Origin: Schlesneria paludicola DSM 18645 | GTDB lineage: Bacteria; Planctomycetota; Planctomycetia; Planctomycetales; Planctomycetaceae | DNA length: 64,000 nucleotides | Direction: 5' to 3' | NCBI GenBank assembly: GCA_945876035.1 | Contig: CAMCMU010000006.1 | Span: forward strand, 62,001-126,000 | In this document: piece by piece, positions 19,147 through 28,997 of the stretch | How positions within the stretch are numbered: position 1 is the first letter of the stretch | Layout: each line of letters begins with the position of its first letter | The notes under the pieces: model-generated | Database searches by the model: none | Seen by the model: the letters and a program-made list of their open reading frames with translations, nothing else | What the model was told of the DNA's origin: nothing | Made by a program: the position numbers and the translations under genes

Positions 19147-20481
19147 TTACCCCATCAACTCAGAAATCGGATGAGGATCACTGACCAGATGCGTGGGACG
19201 GCCTGTTGGCGTGTAAAGGATTTTGTCGGGATCGATTCCAAGCTTTCTGTAGACGGTTGAGACCAAATTTTCCGGTGCGTAAATCTTTTCAGTTGCCGCA
19301 TATCCATTCTTATCCGTGGAGCCCACAATCTGTCCACAAGGCGTCCCACAACCCGCAACGAGTATCGACATTGCATTCGACCAATGATCTCTTCCGGGCT
19401 CTGGGGATCCTGGGAGTATCGAGATCTGTGGTGTTCTACCAAATTCTCCCATCACCAAAACCAAAGTCGTCTGCAAAAGGCCTCGCTGGGAAAGATCCTC
19501 GAGCAGCGTCGCCACAACCGCGTCGAGTTCCCGTCCTTGTTTCCGGAATGACGGAAAAATGCTGGAATGATGATCCCAACCTCCATTAATGATCGTGACA
19601 AAGGGGACACCTGCTTCAATCAATCGTCGCGCCAGCAGGGCTCGCTGCCCCAAGGAATTTCTTCCAAACGCATTTCTCACGCCTGCAGGTTCACGTTCAA
19701 TTTCAAACGCTTTTTGTGCGGCTGGGGAGGTCACCAGCATCACTGCCTGCTGAAAATTTTCATCGACACCGAGTACCGGATCGCCCGCCGCTCGATCTCG
19801 AAATCTCACTAGGCCATCTACCTGGTTTCGCAATTCTCGACGAGCGGTTGCACGCCCATCTTGAATCCCTTGCGGGATCGTCACGTCACGCACTCTGAAT
19901 GATTCGGCATTCGGATCGTCGCTGACCACAAATGGGGCATGCTTCGCGCCCAAAAAGTTAGGGCCACCAGACTTTGACATGGTAGGCATTGAAAAATACG
20001 GCGGGAGACCTTCGAGGGCTCCACGCTCAGCAGAGACGACCGAGCCCATGCTTGGATGAAAACTCACATGGGCACCGCAGCTGACAGGAATCCGAGTGGG
20101 TGCCCCCGTCATCATGTAGTGGTTGCCTGCCCCATGATTGTTTTGGTCGTGACGAACGGAGCGAACGATTGTCAACTTGTCGCTGATGGCAGCGAGGTTT
20201 GGCATGTTCTCGGAAAAAAACATACCCGGAATCTTGGTCGGAATCGTTTGAAAATCACCCCGAATCTCACTGGGAGCCAGCGGTTTTGGATCAAATGTCT
20301 CGAAATGGCTTGGACCACCGTCCAACCAGATCAAAATGCAATTGGTCTTGGTCGATGAACCGGAGCCGGCGGATAGACGTTGTCGGAGCGAGTCGACGAA
20401 ACCGCCTCCCAAAAATGCCCCCAACCCCAGTTTCAAACAGTCCCGTCGAAGCAACCCTTCGCAATTGCGAGGCTTCGCCAT
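19147..20481 (-). CDS. DUF1501 protein, Tat-exported, sulfatase-like fold
   Basis: 444 residues. The N-terminus has a twin-arginine motif followed by a hydrophobic stretch (LLRRDCLKLGLGAFLGGGF). The body contains LIWLDGGPSHFETFDPKP near residue 50, HDQNNHGAGNHYMMTG near 110 and VLVMGEFGRTPQISI near 340, all typical of DUF1501 members that share an alkaline-phosphatase superfamily fold. In planctomycetes these accompany DUF1549/DUF1553 cytochrome-like proteins; the biochemical role is unknown. Eighteen bases separate it from the upstream gene. Confidence 0.9.
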   Translation of the reverse strand: MAKPRNCEGLLRRDCLKLGLGAFLGGGFVDSLRQRLSAGSGSSTKTNCILIWLDGGPSHFETFDPKPLAPSEIRGDFQTIPTKIPGMFFSENMPNLAAISDKLTIVRSVRHDQNNHGAGNHYMMTGAPTRIPVSCGAHVSFHPSMGSVVSAERGALEGLPPYFSMPTMSKSGGPNFLGAKHAPFVVSDDPNAESFRVRDVTIPQGIQDGRATARRELRNQVDGLVRFRDRAAGDPVLGVDENFQQAVMLVTSPAAQKAFEIEREPAGVRNAFGRNSLGQRALLARRLIEAGVPFVTIINGGWDHHSSIFPSFRKQGRELDAVVATLLEDLSQRGLLQTTLVLVMGEFGRTPQISILPGSPEPGRDHWSNAMSILVAGCGTPCGQIVGSTDKNGYAATEKIYAPENLVSTVYRKLGIDPDKILYTPTGRPTHLVSDPHPISELMG

Positions 20482-20499
20482 GATGTCGCCTCCTCTCCA

Positions 20500-22740
20500 T
20501 CAATCAATAAAGAAAAACTCAGGTGTATTCATCAGTGCCCAGAACAGATCTTCAACCTTCGAGCGACGATTTTCGCTTGTGGGCAAGGTCACGATCAGTC
20601 GGGTTCTTTCTGTCGTCGTCGGGAATCGACAGTACACCCGGAGAAAAATTTCGTCGAGTAAGGAAACGTCGTCACGTTCGCTGGCTGCCAGCCGCGCGGG
20701 AGTGGCGGTGTCCAGTGCGAGCTTCTTATTGAGTGCCGGGGAGTTCATCAAATGAAGAACTTGGGGCGTCGTAAAGTCACTCGTTCGTTCGCAAGGAGGG
20801 TCCTGATTGGCATCGGGCCGCCCAAACGTATCAAGAAACAGAGACGAGGAGCGATAGGTCCAAAGCTGAGACGCACGGGAGCCAGGCGGCATGCCCACAA
20901 ACTCTTCCTCGGTTCCCAACACATCATTCACTCCGTCCAACAGCACCTCGGCTCTTAATCGCTGCCGATAGTATCGGGAAAAGTTCTTAATGTCAGCAAC
21001 ATTGCGTTCCACGGGTGTCGAACTCAGATTAAAGGCATGCGACTTCATGATCCTTCGGATCAGATGCTTGATGTCATAACCATGCAGACGAAAATCGTTG
21101 GCCAGGTATTTCAGTAGAGGTTCATTGGAAGCCGGGTTGGTGGCTCGAATGTCATCAACCGGCTCTACCAGTCCCTGCCCCATCATCTCTGCCCAGACTC
21201 GATTTGCCATCACTTTGGCAAAAAAGGGGTTCGCGGGGTCAGTCATCCATTGAACCAGCATCTCGCGAGGATCGTCCTCGCGATTGATTTGCAACGGCGG
21301 ACCGATCAGAGTTTTGGGGGCGACTGGCTCGCCAGTCCGGCCATGTTTGAGCTGCCCGGATCGAGTGGAAAAAACGATCTCTCGTCCCCCAGAAATCGGC
21401 GGAGTCAATTCCCCCGTCCGTCCGACTCGCGAAAAGAATGACGCGAATCCGTAAAAATCGTCCTGACTCCAAACCTCAAACGGATGATGGTGGCACTTGG
21501 CACACTCAATTCGAATCCCGAGGAACAGCTGACTCACCGAAGAGCCAATTTCCACTGCTTCACGGCGATCTCGAAAGAGGACAGTCGCTCCGTTGATCCA
21601 AGTGTCTCCGCGCGCTGTCACCAATTGTCGGACGAACTGATCGTAGGGCACATTGTTTCGAAAGATGTCTCTCAACCAGGCATCAAACGTGAGAACCGGC
21701 TTGATTCCCACTCGGAATGGATTGGGACGCAGTAAGTCCGCCCATTTGTTTGCCCAGAAATCCGCATACTCGTGGTGATCGAGTAAACGATCCACCAATT
21801 GGTGACGTTTATCAGAGGTCGTGTCGGTCAGGAATGCGCGAGTTTCCTCACTTGTCGGAAATCGGCCAATCGCTCGGAGAAAGGCCCGGCGATGGAACGT
21901 TGCATCGCCCGCGACCTCTGACGGCAGCATTCGGAGCAACTTCAGCTTGTTCCAGACATGCTCGTCGATCTCATTCGATCGTGGCAAACTGTCGTACACG
22001 TCATCGGAGACGTTTCCGCTCAACGGGATTGTCACTGCGCAAACCGCTATGTGGTTCATGTATCGCACCATCACGGCCGATTCACCGGGAACCGGCCCCG
22101 CTTGAATGACACCTTCTGGGCTCACCGCGGCAACCGCCCGATCATTGGATTGGAATGCGCTCGCGTCGGTAACATCACGCGTCGTCCCATCGGAATACTC
22201 GGCCAAAACCCTCAAGGGAAAACTTTCGCGGGGAGCCAGGCTGCGGTTCGTCGGTTTCACAAGAACTCGCTCAAGTTGAGCCGATTTCTCGGGAGTTCGC
22301 GGCGTCCCCGCAAGAATCCATCGGCGAATCAGATCATAGGATGGCCCATTCGATTCGAAACGAACACCACCGCCGTGCGGCACCAGTCCCGTCGCCTTTT
22401 GCAGCAGCAGGCTCGTCTCCGGAGACGCCGAAAAAACACGTCTGCCGCGACCTTCAAGGACGAGTGCTGAATAGTCGAATTCTGAGTCAAAACCAAGAAG
22501 CGACAACGCAAATCCGTTTTGGCCTCGGGACTTGCCGTGACAAGCTCCGGCAGTGCATCCAAAACGAGTCAGCAGCGGCTGAATGTCCATCTCAAAAGTC
22601 ACCGTGTCGTTTGACGGCGTCCGGACTTCGCCAAACGACACAGGCTGAATAGCCGTCAAATCCGCAGCGCAGATGCCGTCCGATGCAAGAGTGACGTCTA
22701 GTAACGCGATACGTAAGATAATCGCTCGAACCAAGTTCAT
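20500..22740 (-). CDS. Cytochrome-like DUF1549/DUF1553 protein
   Basis: 746 residues from Met 22740, chosen because the next residues form a signal peptide (MNLVRAIILRIALL); an in-frame ATG at 22770 adds ten. Order of domains: a c-type-cytochrome-like segment with a CxxxCH motif (CTAGACHGKSRGQNG, residues 62-76), a Big_2-like domain (SDGTTRDVTDASAFQSNDRA), DUF1549 (EIDEHVWNKLKLLRML to HEYADFWANKWADLLR), the CHHHPFEVW block and DUF1553 at the C-terminus, ending TPEFFFID. It is a planctomycete-typical exported protein often linked to polysaccharide or redox functions, experimentally uncertain. It is followed by the DUF1501 gene after 18 bases. Confidence 0.88.
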   Translation of the reverse strand: MNLVRAIILRIALLDVTLASDGICAADLTAIQPVSFGEVRTPSNDTVTFEMDIQPLLTRFGCTAGACHGKSRGQNGFALSLLGFDSEFDYSALVLEGRGRRVFSASPETSLLLQKATGLVPHGGGVRFESNGPSYDLIRRWILAGTPRTPEKSAQLERVLVKPTNRSLAPRESFPLRVLAEYSDGTTRDVTDASAFQSNDRAVAAVSPEGVIQAGPVPGESAVMVRYMNHIAVCAVTIPLSGNVSDDVYDSLPRSNEIDEHVWNKLKLLRMLPSEVAGDATFHRRAFLRAIGRFPTSEETRAFLTDTTSDKRHQLVDRLLDHHEYADFWANKWADLLRPNPFRVGIKPVLTFDAWLRDIFRNNVPYDQFVRQLVTARGDTWINGATVLFRDRREAVEIGSSVSQLFLGIRIECAKCHHHPFEVWSQDDFYGFASFFSRVGRTGELTPPISGGREIVFSTRSGQLKHGRTGEPVAPKTLIGPPLQINREDDPREMLVQWMTDPANPFFAKVMANRVWAEMMGQGLVEPVDDIRATNPASNEPLLKYLANDFRLHGYDIKHLIRRIMKSHAFNLSSTPVERNVADIKNFSRYYRQRLRAEVLLDGVNDVLGTEEEFVGMPPGSRASQLWTYRSSSLFLDTFGRPDANQDPPCERTSDFTTPQVLHLMNSPALNKKLALDTATPARLAASERDDVSLLDEIFLRVYCRFPTTTERTRLIVTLPTSENRRSKVEDLFWALMNTPEFFFID

Positions 22741-23101
22741 GGGATCTGATTTTACTTCGCAGTGAGTCATGTCACATCAGTCAAAAAAACAACACCGGGC
22801 CAAGCCGAGACGAATCTTCAGAACAGCTGATGAATTTTCAGCGACGATTTGGCTGAAGTCAACCTTCAAAACAGTTTGCGGACAAGTCGTGGTGGCTGAA
22901 CCTGAGAAGAATGCAGGGATGCCCCGTCAACTGCGGTCGGTCTGGTGGGTTTGGACCTGTCTGATCGATCGGACAGCAGATCTGCACCCTCTTCGCCGCC
23001 ACAATTCATAGCCGACACGGAGGTCCTGCTGATCCTCAGTCGCGACTCGAGATTCCGCATCCTACGGCATCTCGAGGGCCGCATAAAAAACGTCATCAAG
23101 C
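22741..23101. other. Gap with near-palindrome
   Basis: No gene recognised between the DUF1549/1553 start and the end of the prenyltransferase-repeat gene. At 22957-22976 there is a twenty-base near-palindrome, CTGTCTGATCGATCGGACAG, that could be an operator for the leftward genes. Confidence 0.4.
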
Positions 23102-24823
23102 TTATTTGCGTTTCAATTGCGTCCGGTCATCCCGTTCTTCATAGGGGCGGTTTTTTTGATACCATTCCTGCCAGCGTTTCGCCGATTCGTTGCCCCACAA
23201 CTCAAGGTGTGACTGGCGATCAGCATCAGACGCATCTTCCGCCAAGTTGTCCAACGGATCCAGAGGCAGTCCGCAACCGTTGATCCGCCTACTGAGAATA
23301 CTCAGCCCAAACGAGGCTTCGCGGGCGACGGACTCATCGGCGTCCGTGAGCGCCTGAATCAGCATCGGTGCCGCAGTGATCTCACCGGCCCGCCCCAAAG
23401 CCCAGCAAGCGGTACGCCTCACTTCAACGCGTGAATCGAATGCCAGTTTCTTGAGTTTCTCGACATGCTGAAAAAGATCTTCCGTCCGTTCTAACTGGAC
23501 AGCCTCAACCACTGCCGCTTGAATTGATGCCACCTCGACAGGCGAAGATCGTTCGAGATCCAGCAACAAACTATCCACGGGTCCACGCATCTTTCTTTCA
23601 GCGACAACCCCCTCCTTCACCGAAATTTGACCGAGATTGGCAGGCAGGCCACGTCCTCCCGCGAGCAATCCGCCACCGAACGTCGGAGTCTTCCGGACCG
23701 GTGAAATTGTCGACGCGGTGACCTTCATCAAAAACAACAACGCAAGCGCGGTCGAGGCGACGGCATCGCCGTTGACTTCAATCCAAGATCCATCACCTCG
23801 CTGGCGGCGCAGCAATTCATCCGCACCTTCGTCATACCAGTCGTGTACGCCAATTTTTTCAACGCCGTGCAGGGAGCCGACCCGTTCAATTCCATACCGA
23901 TAGTAACAGGGGTAATTTTCAGACCGAGCGTCCTGTCCCCCAATATTGATTGCCAACCAGTGCAAGCTTTTTTTCAATGATCCGTCAATCGCCGGCAGAA
24001 TCGGCAACTCCGTCTTCCGCGCAGTTGCAGGGACATCCTCCGTCATTCGATCGAGGACTCCGAATCGACGGCCGGATTCCGGTACGCGTGTTTCTCCAAC
24101 AAACTCAACATCTCCAAATAACATCCGACGACTCAGCATCAAGCTTCCGGTCCCTGCAACGGTCATTGTCCGATTCGAAACATTGACGAAACCGCTTTCT
24201 CCACCGACGAAGGGATGATATCGAAAAGCGCCATCGCTGGCCTGTCGCGTGATATGCCAACGAGCGGCATTTTCCCAGACTTGATTGGGTATTTCGATCC
24301 CCGCCCGCACGGCGGCCCACAAACCAAGCAGGGAATACTGGGTAATGCTCGTGTCTCCCGAGTCCGGAAGAACCACCGTGGGGTAAAACCAGGCCCCATT
24401 GGGCCGCTGATTGGCGATTACAAATGCGACAATCGGTTCCATCAAATGTCGATGGGTTTCGCCACTGATCGCTTCCAAGAGCATCAGCGCAATGCCGGCT
24501 TCGTAGAAATGATGTTGCAACGGGGAATAACTTCCGTCAACGATCCTTTCTTCAATCGTTTTGACGGCCCGTTGCACTGCCGAGTCTTGCTTATCGAATC
24601 CCAACTTGACCAACGCATACAAACCCAAATTGCCGGCCACTCCAGGTTTGATCTGTTGTACGAGATGTGTTCGGCCACGTTGAATCGCGGCGTCCACGGC
24701 AGCCTGCTCCGCAGCCCATAATCCGGTAGACGCTCTGCTGAAGAGACAAATCGCGATTCCAAGAAAAGGCAGGCGTACATCCCCTGGGCCAAGCATGATT
24801 TCTCGATTTATAAAGAGCTTCAT
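23102..24823 (-). CDS. Prenyltransferase-repeat / HEAT-repeat exported protein
   Basis: 573 residues with a short hydrophobic signal segment (residues 16-38, a later Met at residue 10 is another start option). Residues 40-400 are alpha-alpha barrel repeats of the squalene-cyclase/prenyltransferase type, with motifs such as GAWFYPTVVLPDSGDTSITQ and RQRGDGSWIEVNGDAVAST. The DxDD acid motif of cyclases is not visible, so enzyme activity is doubtful. The C-terminus has HEAT-type helices (VRRTACWALGRAGEITAAPM, LTDADESVAREASFGL). It may act as an envelope adaptor. It precedes the leftward exported gene run, divergent from the ABC permease. Confidence 0.78.
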   Translation of the reverse strand: MKLFINREIMLGPGDVRLPFLGIAICLFSRASTGLWAAEQAAVDAAIQRGRTHLVQQIKPGVAGNLGLYALVKLGFDKQDSAVQRAVKTIEERIVDGSYSPLQHHFYEAGIALMLLEAISGETHRHLMEPIVAFVIANQRPNGAWFYPTVVLPDSGDTSITQYSLLGLWAAVRAGIEIPNQVWENAARWHITRQASDGAFRYHPFVGGESGFVNVSNRTMTVAGTGSLMLSRRMLFGDVEFVGETRVPESGRRFGVLDRMTEDVPATARKTELPILPAIDGSLKKSLHWLAINIGGQDARSENYPCYYRYGIERVGSLHGVEKIGVHDWYDEGADELLRRQRGDGSWIEVNGDAVASTALALLFLMKVTASTISPVRKTPTFGGGLLAGGRGLPANLGQISVKEGVVAERKMRGPVDSLLLDLERSSPVEVASIQAAVVEAVQLERTEDLFQHVEKLKKLAFDSRVEVRRTACWALGRAGEITAAPMLIQALTDADESVAREASFGLSILSRRINGCGLPLDPLDNLAEDASDADRQSHLELWGNESAKRWQEWYQKNRPYEERDDRTQLKRK

Positions 24824-25000
24824 TTCCCATTAGAAAAGCGATGGACCGAGATCGTAGATCTCGGATCGCACGAGCGTCAACGGAGGCCCGACAGTGATTC
24901 CATTGACCGTGTTCAAATGTAGACTTCATAGACAACTTATCTTACCATCCTCGTACCACTGAAATTGGAATTTTCCTCTTATGTGCGGCTCGATCACGAA

Positions 25001-25876
25001 ATGAAACTTCCCGTTGAAGCCATTGGTTCGCCAGAGTTATTGAGTACCGACGACGTGTTTGTGATTGACGCAACAATCGCTGCACAGTGGTTTGACGTCG
25101 CAGAACTGTGGCGTTTTCGCGAACTCATCTGGATTCTGACACTTCGAGACATTCAGGTGCGTTATCGTCAGGCTCTCGTTGGATTGGCCTGGGTTGTCTT
25201 GCAGCCGCTGGCACAAATGCTCGTCTTCAACGTATTTTTTAAACTCATTCGGCCTGTTGATGGTACCGTCTCTTACGAGTCTTCGATGGTCTCAATTCTC
25301 TGCGGACTTGCGCTCTGGCAACTGTTCGCATCGATACTTCTCGGGTCGACAAACTGCCTCGTCGATAACCGTCAACTGATCACCAAGGTCTATTTTCCCC
25401 GAGTCGTATTGCCTCTCTCTGCGACATTTCGTCCATTGATTGACTTTTTTGTTGTCTTGGGTGTGTTGCTCGCGTTTCTAGGATTCTGGCAAACATGGCC
25501 GGGCATCGCGATTCTTGGGTTGCCCCTTGTTGTTCTGGGGACAATGGTGCTTGGATTGTCATTTGGTTTGTGGCTCTCCGCTTTGAACGCTCATTATCGA
25601 GACTTTGGTCACATCGTCCCGTTCGTCTTGCAAATCGGGTTCTTTGTCAGTCCCGTGATCGTCGAAACTTCAAACGTGATTCCCCAAAAATGGCAACTGC
25701 TTTACGCAATCAATCCGATGTCCTGCCTGTTGGGTGCATTTCGAGGATGCGTCCTCGGTACTCCATGGCCCACGTTATCGCAAGGGATGATCTCTTCAGC
25801 AGTCGCGGTCGTGGTTCTGACATCCGGTGCATGGTACTTCCATCGCGTGGAACGTTTTCTAGCAGATCGCCTTTGA
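25001..25876 (+). CDS. ABC-2 type polysaccharide/O-antigen export permease
   Basis: 291 residues from the ATG at 25001; a TTG at 24965 is another start. The conserved cytosolic helix WILTLRDIQVRYRQALVGLAW is the Wzm/TagG signature, followed by LQPLAQMLVFNVFF and six hydrophobic segments. Such permeases pair with an ABC ATPase (Wzt, TagH) to export polysaccharide across the inner membrane. No ATPase is adjacent; the next gene on this strand, after 553 bases, is malate dehydrogenase. It is divergent from the gene ending at 24823. Confidence 0.88.
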   Translation: MKLPVEAIGSPELLSTDDVFVIDATIAAQWFDVAELWRFRELIWILTLRDIQVRYRQALVGLAWVVLQPLAQMLVFNVFFKLIRPVDGTVSYESSMVSILCGLALWQLFASILLGSTNCLVDNRQLITKVYFPRVVLPLSATFRPLIDFFVVLGVLLAFLGFWQTWPGIAILGLPLVVLGTMVLGLSFGLWLSALNAHYRDFGHIVPFVLQIGFFVSPVIVETSNVIPQKWQLLYAINPMSCLLGAFRGCVLGTPWPTLSQGMISSAVAVVVLTSGAWYFHRVERFLADRL

Positions 25877-26429
25877 ACGGTTGCATTCGTTCGGCGGAAT
25901 CGCCAACGGCATCGAACGTCTGAACGAACGAATTCCATTTGTCGTCTTACCGACACCGTTTGCCGGTTGTGCCAACCGTGGCACATCAACAACTCCGCCG
26001 TGGTCCTGTTGATTCGAGGAATTTCGTGAGCACCTGATCACCGGAACGACCAGCCGCACCATAGCAGTCCCGGAGTGACATCGCCTGCTTTTAAAAAGCA
26101 CCGAACTCTGATCGATTTATCAAATCGGGTTCCGTTCGAGGTAGCCAACGCCGGGTTTAATCGGACGTCGCGAGCGAGACGCTCGCGGAATACCGTGGAT
26201 CGAATCGGCCGTGGCGATGCACTCGACTTGAGGCAGATCACTGCCAAAGCGGGACGAACTCCATGAACACGATGCCCCGTCCCCGACAGACTATTCGTTT
26301 CAGACGGTTTATATATAGGACAACTCCGGCCCCAGTCGGCCCTTCTGCGAGTTCAGTTGCCGCTCCGCAAACGAGACGTTACGCTCCAAGTCGTTTTGCT
26401 TCCGTTTCGCATTGAAGGAGTTTTGCTCG
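25877..26429. other. Gap with hairpin, upstream of malate dehydrogenase
   Basis: No coding region supported. The hairpin at 26169-26187 is listed separately. The malate dehydrogenase promoter probably lies near the right end. Confidence 0.45.
26169..26187. repeat. 8-bp perfect hairpin
   Basis: CGCGAGCG-aga-CGCTCGCG: eight perfect pairs and a three-base loop. No T tract follows, so a rho-independent terminator is not implied. Its sequence shares a GAGACG-containing core with the larger inverted repeats at 43039-43077 and 48032-48071. Confidence 0.5.
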
Positions 26430-27419
26430 ATGACTGCCCCGATTCATGTCGCCGTGACAGGTGCCGCTGGTCAAATCGGTTATGCCACTCTTTTTCGCCT
26501 CGCCTCCGGGGAAATTTTTGGGCAGCATCGACCTGTGGTGTTGCACCTGATCGAAGTGCCGCCGGTCATGGCTGCCCTTGATGGTATTCACATGGAACTG
26601 GATGACTGCGCCTTCCCCAATCTTGCGGGAGTCATCAAACACGACAGCGACCATATGGAAGACGGCTTCCGCGACTGTAATTTCATCCTGCTCGTCGGAA
26701 GTATTCCTCGTAAACTGGGAATGGAGCGAGCGGACCTGATTCGGATTAATGGCCCAATTTTCACCAGCACGGGCAAGGCAATTCAAGCGTCTGCCGCCAA
26801 AGATGTACGGGTTGTTGTGGTTGGAAATCCTTGTAACACGAACTGTCTGATCGCGATGTCGCATGCACCTGATGTTCCACGAAATCAATGGTTTGCAATG
26901 ACCAGACTAGACCAGAACCGAGCGTCTGCTCAATTGGCGATGAAGGCCGGCCGGCCGGTTGGCTCGGTCTCCAATGTCGCCATCTGGGGCAATCACTCAT
27001 CGACTCAGTACCCCGACTTTGTGAATGCAAAGATTGACGGAAAACCGGCCACCGAAGTGATCTCCGACAAAACATGGTTGAAAGACGACTTCATCAAATC
27101 CATTCAGCAGCGTGGGGCGGCGGTGATCAAAGCGCGTGGTGCCTCCAGTGCAGCCAGTGCCGCCAATGCGGCACTGGATACCATCAAGAGCATCATTACG
27201 CCGACAGCGGCGGGATCGTGTGTCAGTGCGGCCGTCTGTTCGAATGGAAGTTACGGAATTGAATCCGGTTTGATCGTCGGCCTGCCGCTGGCGAGCGACG
27301 GCCGCGATTGGCGGGTTCTTTCCGATTTCCACGTGGATGATTTCAGTCGGAGCCAGATCGACAACACTGTCGCCGAACTGAAGCAAGAGCGAGATCTCGT
27401 GAAGGATCTACTTCCTTAA
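26430..27419 (+). CDS. mdh: NAD-dependent malate dehydrogenase
   Basis: 329 residues from the ATG at 26430, which has AAGGAG eight to nine bases upstream; an upstream TTG adds six residues. The Rossmann motif is VTGAAGQIGYATLF, then the class-2 (cytosolic-type) landmarks VGNPCNTNCLIA, the active-site segment TRLDQNRA (with Asp, Arg) and IWGNHSSTQYPDF containing the catalytic His. It interconverts malate and oxaloacetate in the TCA cycle. bioA begins close behind. Confidence 0.96.
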   Translation: MTAPIHVAVTGAAGQIGYATLFRLASGEIFGQHRPVVLHLIEVPPVMAALDGIHMELDDCAFPNLAGVIKHDSDHMEDGFRDCNFILLVGSIPRKLGMERADLIRINGPIFTSTGKAIQASAAKDVRVVVVGNPCNTNCLIAMSHAPDVPRNQWFAMTRLDQNRASAQLAMKAGRPVGSVSNVAIWGNHSSTQYPDFVNAKIDGKPATEVISDKTWLKDDFIKSIQQRGAAVIKARGASSAASAANAALDTIKSIITPTAAGSCVSAAVCSNGSYGIESGLIVGLPLASDGRDWRVLSDFHVDDFSRSQIDNTVAELKQERDLVKDLLP

Positions 27420-27494
27420 ATTGGCCGCGTGGTGCCAATCAACGATTCCCCCACTGAGCGAGAGAATTTTCTCGCTCACTTTATTCCTTGCAAT

Positions 27495-28940
27495 ATGAAT
27501 TCACACGATCTCCGTCGCTTGGACAACTCGCATGTCTGGCACCCCTTTACTGCGATGTCCGCCTTTCGAGATGAGCAAGCACCGATCATCGTCGAAGCCG
27601 AAGGATTCCATCTGATTGATACGGACGGTCGCCGCTTTATCGATGGGCATTCGTCGCTGTGGTGCAACATTCACGGCCATCGTGTCCCCGCCATTGACGA
27701 GGCGATCCAGAAGCAGTTGAACCGAGTGGCTCATTCAACCCTTTTAGGGCTTTCGAATGAACCGAGCATCGCCTTGGCGACCGAGTTGGTCCAGCAGGCT
27801 CCGCTCGGACTCAACAAAGTTTTCTTTTCCGACTGTGGTGCGGCAGGAGTCGAGGCGGCGTTGAAGATTGCCTACCAGTACCACCGCCAAAAATCCAACC
27901 CTTCCGAGAAACGCGATCTCTTTGTCTGTCTGGAACAGGCCTATCACGGAGACACGGTCGGAGCGATGAGCCTCGGTGGGATTGACCCCTTCCACAGTCT
28001 GTTCGGTTCACTATTATTTCCCGCCAAACGGGTTCCGACACCCGGAGGATCTCGGCGACAACGTGACCGGAACTCGAATCCTCCGACAGGGTTTGCCTGC
28101 CGAACGAACATCTTCGATTCCAGCAGACTTCTTTCAGAAACTGAGGAACTCGCCGAACTCGAAAGGATGCTTGAAGAGAACGCGCACCGCATCGCAGGCT
28201 TCGTGATTGAGCCACTGGTTCAAGCGGCTGCAGGAATCCTCGTCCATCCCCATGGCTATTTGAAGAAAGTTCGCGAACTAACTCAACGACACGACATTCT
28301 ATTGATCGCAGACGAAATCGCCGTCGGTTTCGGCCGAACCGGGACCTTGTTTGCCTGCGAGCAGGAAAACGTTTCTCCGGACATCCTGATCCTTTCAAAA
28401 GGACTGACAGGGGGCTATTTGCCGCTGGCCGCAACGCTCGTCACCGATGAAATCTACACCGCGTTTTTGGGAGATCCTTGGTTGGGGCGAACGTTTCAAC
28501 ATGGACACACCTACACAGGAAACCCACTTGCCTGTGCTGCAGCCCTGGCATCACTGCAGCTGATTCACACAAATCAAGTCGTACCCAACGCCCAGCGGAT
28601 GAGTGAGGTCCTGCGTCGTGAAATGACTTCGCTCACACGATCGGATCCGCCACATCAGCGACAGACATCAACCCATGCTCGCGTTCTCGAGGTTCGTCAG
28701 AAGGGAACAATGGTCGGCATAGAACTCGTGCAAGATAATGCCGGACTCTCACCATTTCCAGCCGAAAAACGAGTGGGACACCTCGTCACGACAGCCTGTC
28801 GTCGTCGAGGAGTCATCCTCCGCAACATCGGCGACGTCGTTGTTCTTATGCCTGCTCCATCGATGCCCGAACCGCTTGTCGTTGAACTTTGTCGGATCGT
28901 CAAAGAGTCTTTGGCAGAGATCTCGACGCTCGTCATTTGA
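27495..28940 (+). CDS. bioA: Adenosylmethionine-8-amino-7-oxononanoate aminotransferase
   Basis: PLP-dependent aminotransferase of biotin synthesis, converting KAPA to DAPA with S-adenosylmethionine as amino donor. 481 residues from the ATG at 27495; an earlier in-frame GTG at 27429 adds 22. Motifs: HVWHPFTAM near the start, GHSSLWCNIHGH, the PLP-binding LILSKGLTGGYLPLAAT with its Lys, and TFQHGHTYTGNPLACAA. It is longer than the usual about 430 because of an Arg/Pro-rich insertion near residue 185 (PGGSRRQRDRNSNPP). It follows mdh by 75 bases. No other biotin gene is in the window. Confidence 0.92.
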   Translation: MNSHDLRRLDNSHVWHPFTAMSAFRDEQAPIIVEAEGFHLIDTDGRRFIDGHSSLWCNIHGHRVPAIDEAIQKQLNRVAHSTLLGLSNEPSIALATELVQQAPLGLNKVFFSDCGAAGVEAALKIAYQYHRQKSNPSEKRDLFVCLEQAYHGDTVGAMSLGGIDPFHSLFGSLLFPAKRVPTPGGSRRQRDRNSNPPTGFACRTNIFDSSRLLSETEELAELERMLEENAHRIAGFVIEPLVQAAAGILVHPHGYLKKVRELTQRHDILLIADEIAVGFGRTGTLFACEQENVSPDILILSKGLTGGYLPLAATLVTDEIYTAFLGDPWLGRTFQHGHTYTGNPLACAAALASLQLIHTNQVVPNAQRMSEVLRREMTSLTRSDPPHQRQTSTHARVLEVRQKGTMVGIELVQDNAGLSPFPAEKRVGHLVTTACRRRGVILRNIGDVVVLMPAPSMPEPLVVELCRIVKESLAEISTLVI

Positions 28941-28977
28941 GGAATTCACATTTTCCAGATATCCCCCCCCGCCCCAC

Positions 28978-28997
28978 CACACACACACACACACACA
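28978..28997. repeat. (CA)10 microsatellite
   Basis: A run of ten CA units, preceded by a C8 homopolymer at 28963-28970, begins 38 bases after the bioA stop. Short repeats this long are uncommon in bacterial genomes and can change length by slippage. No coding frame spans it. Confidence 0.85.
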
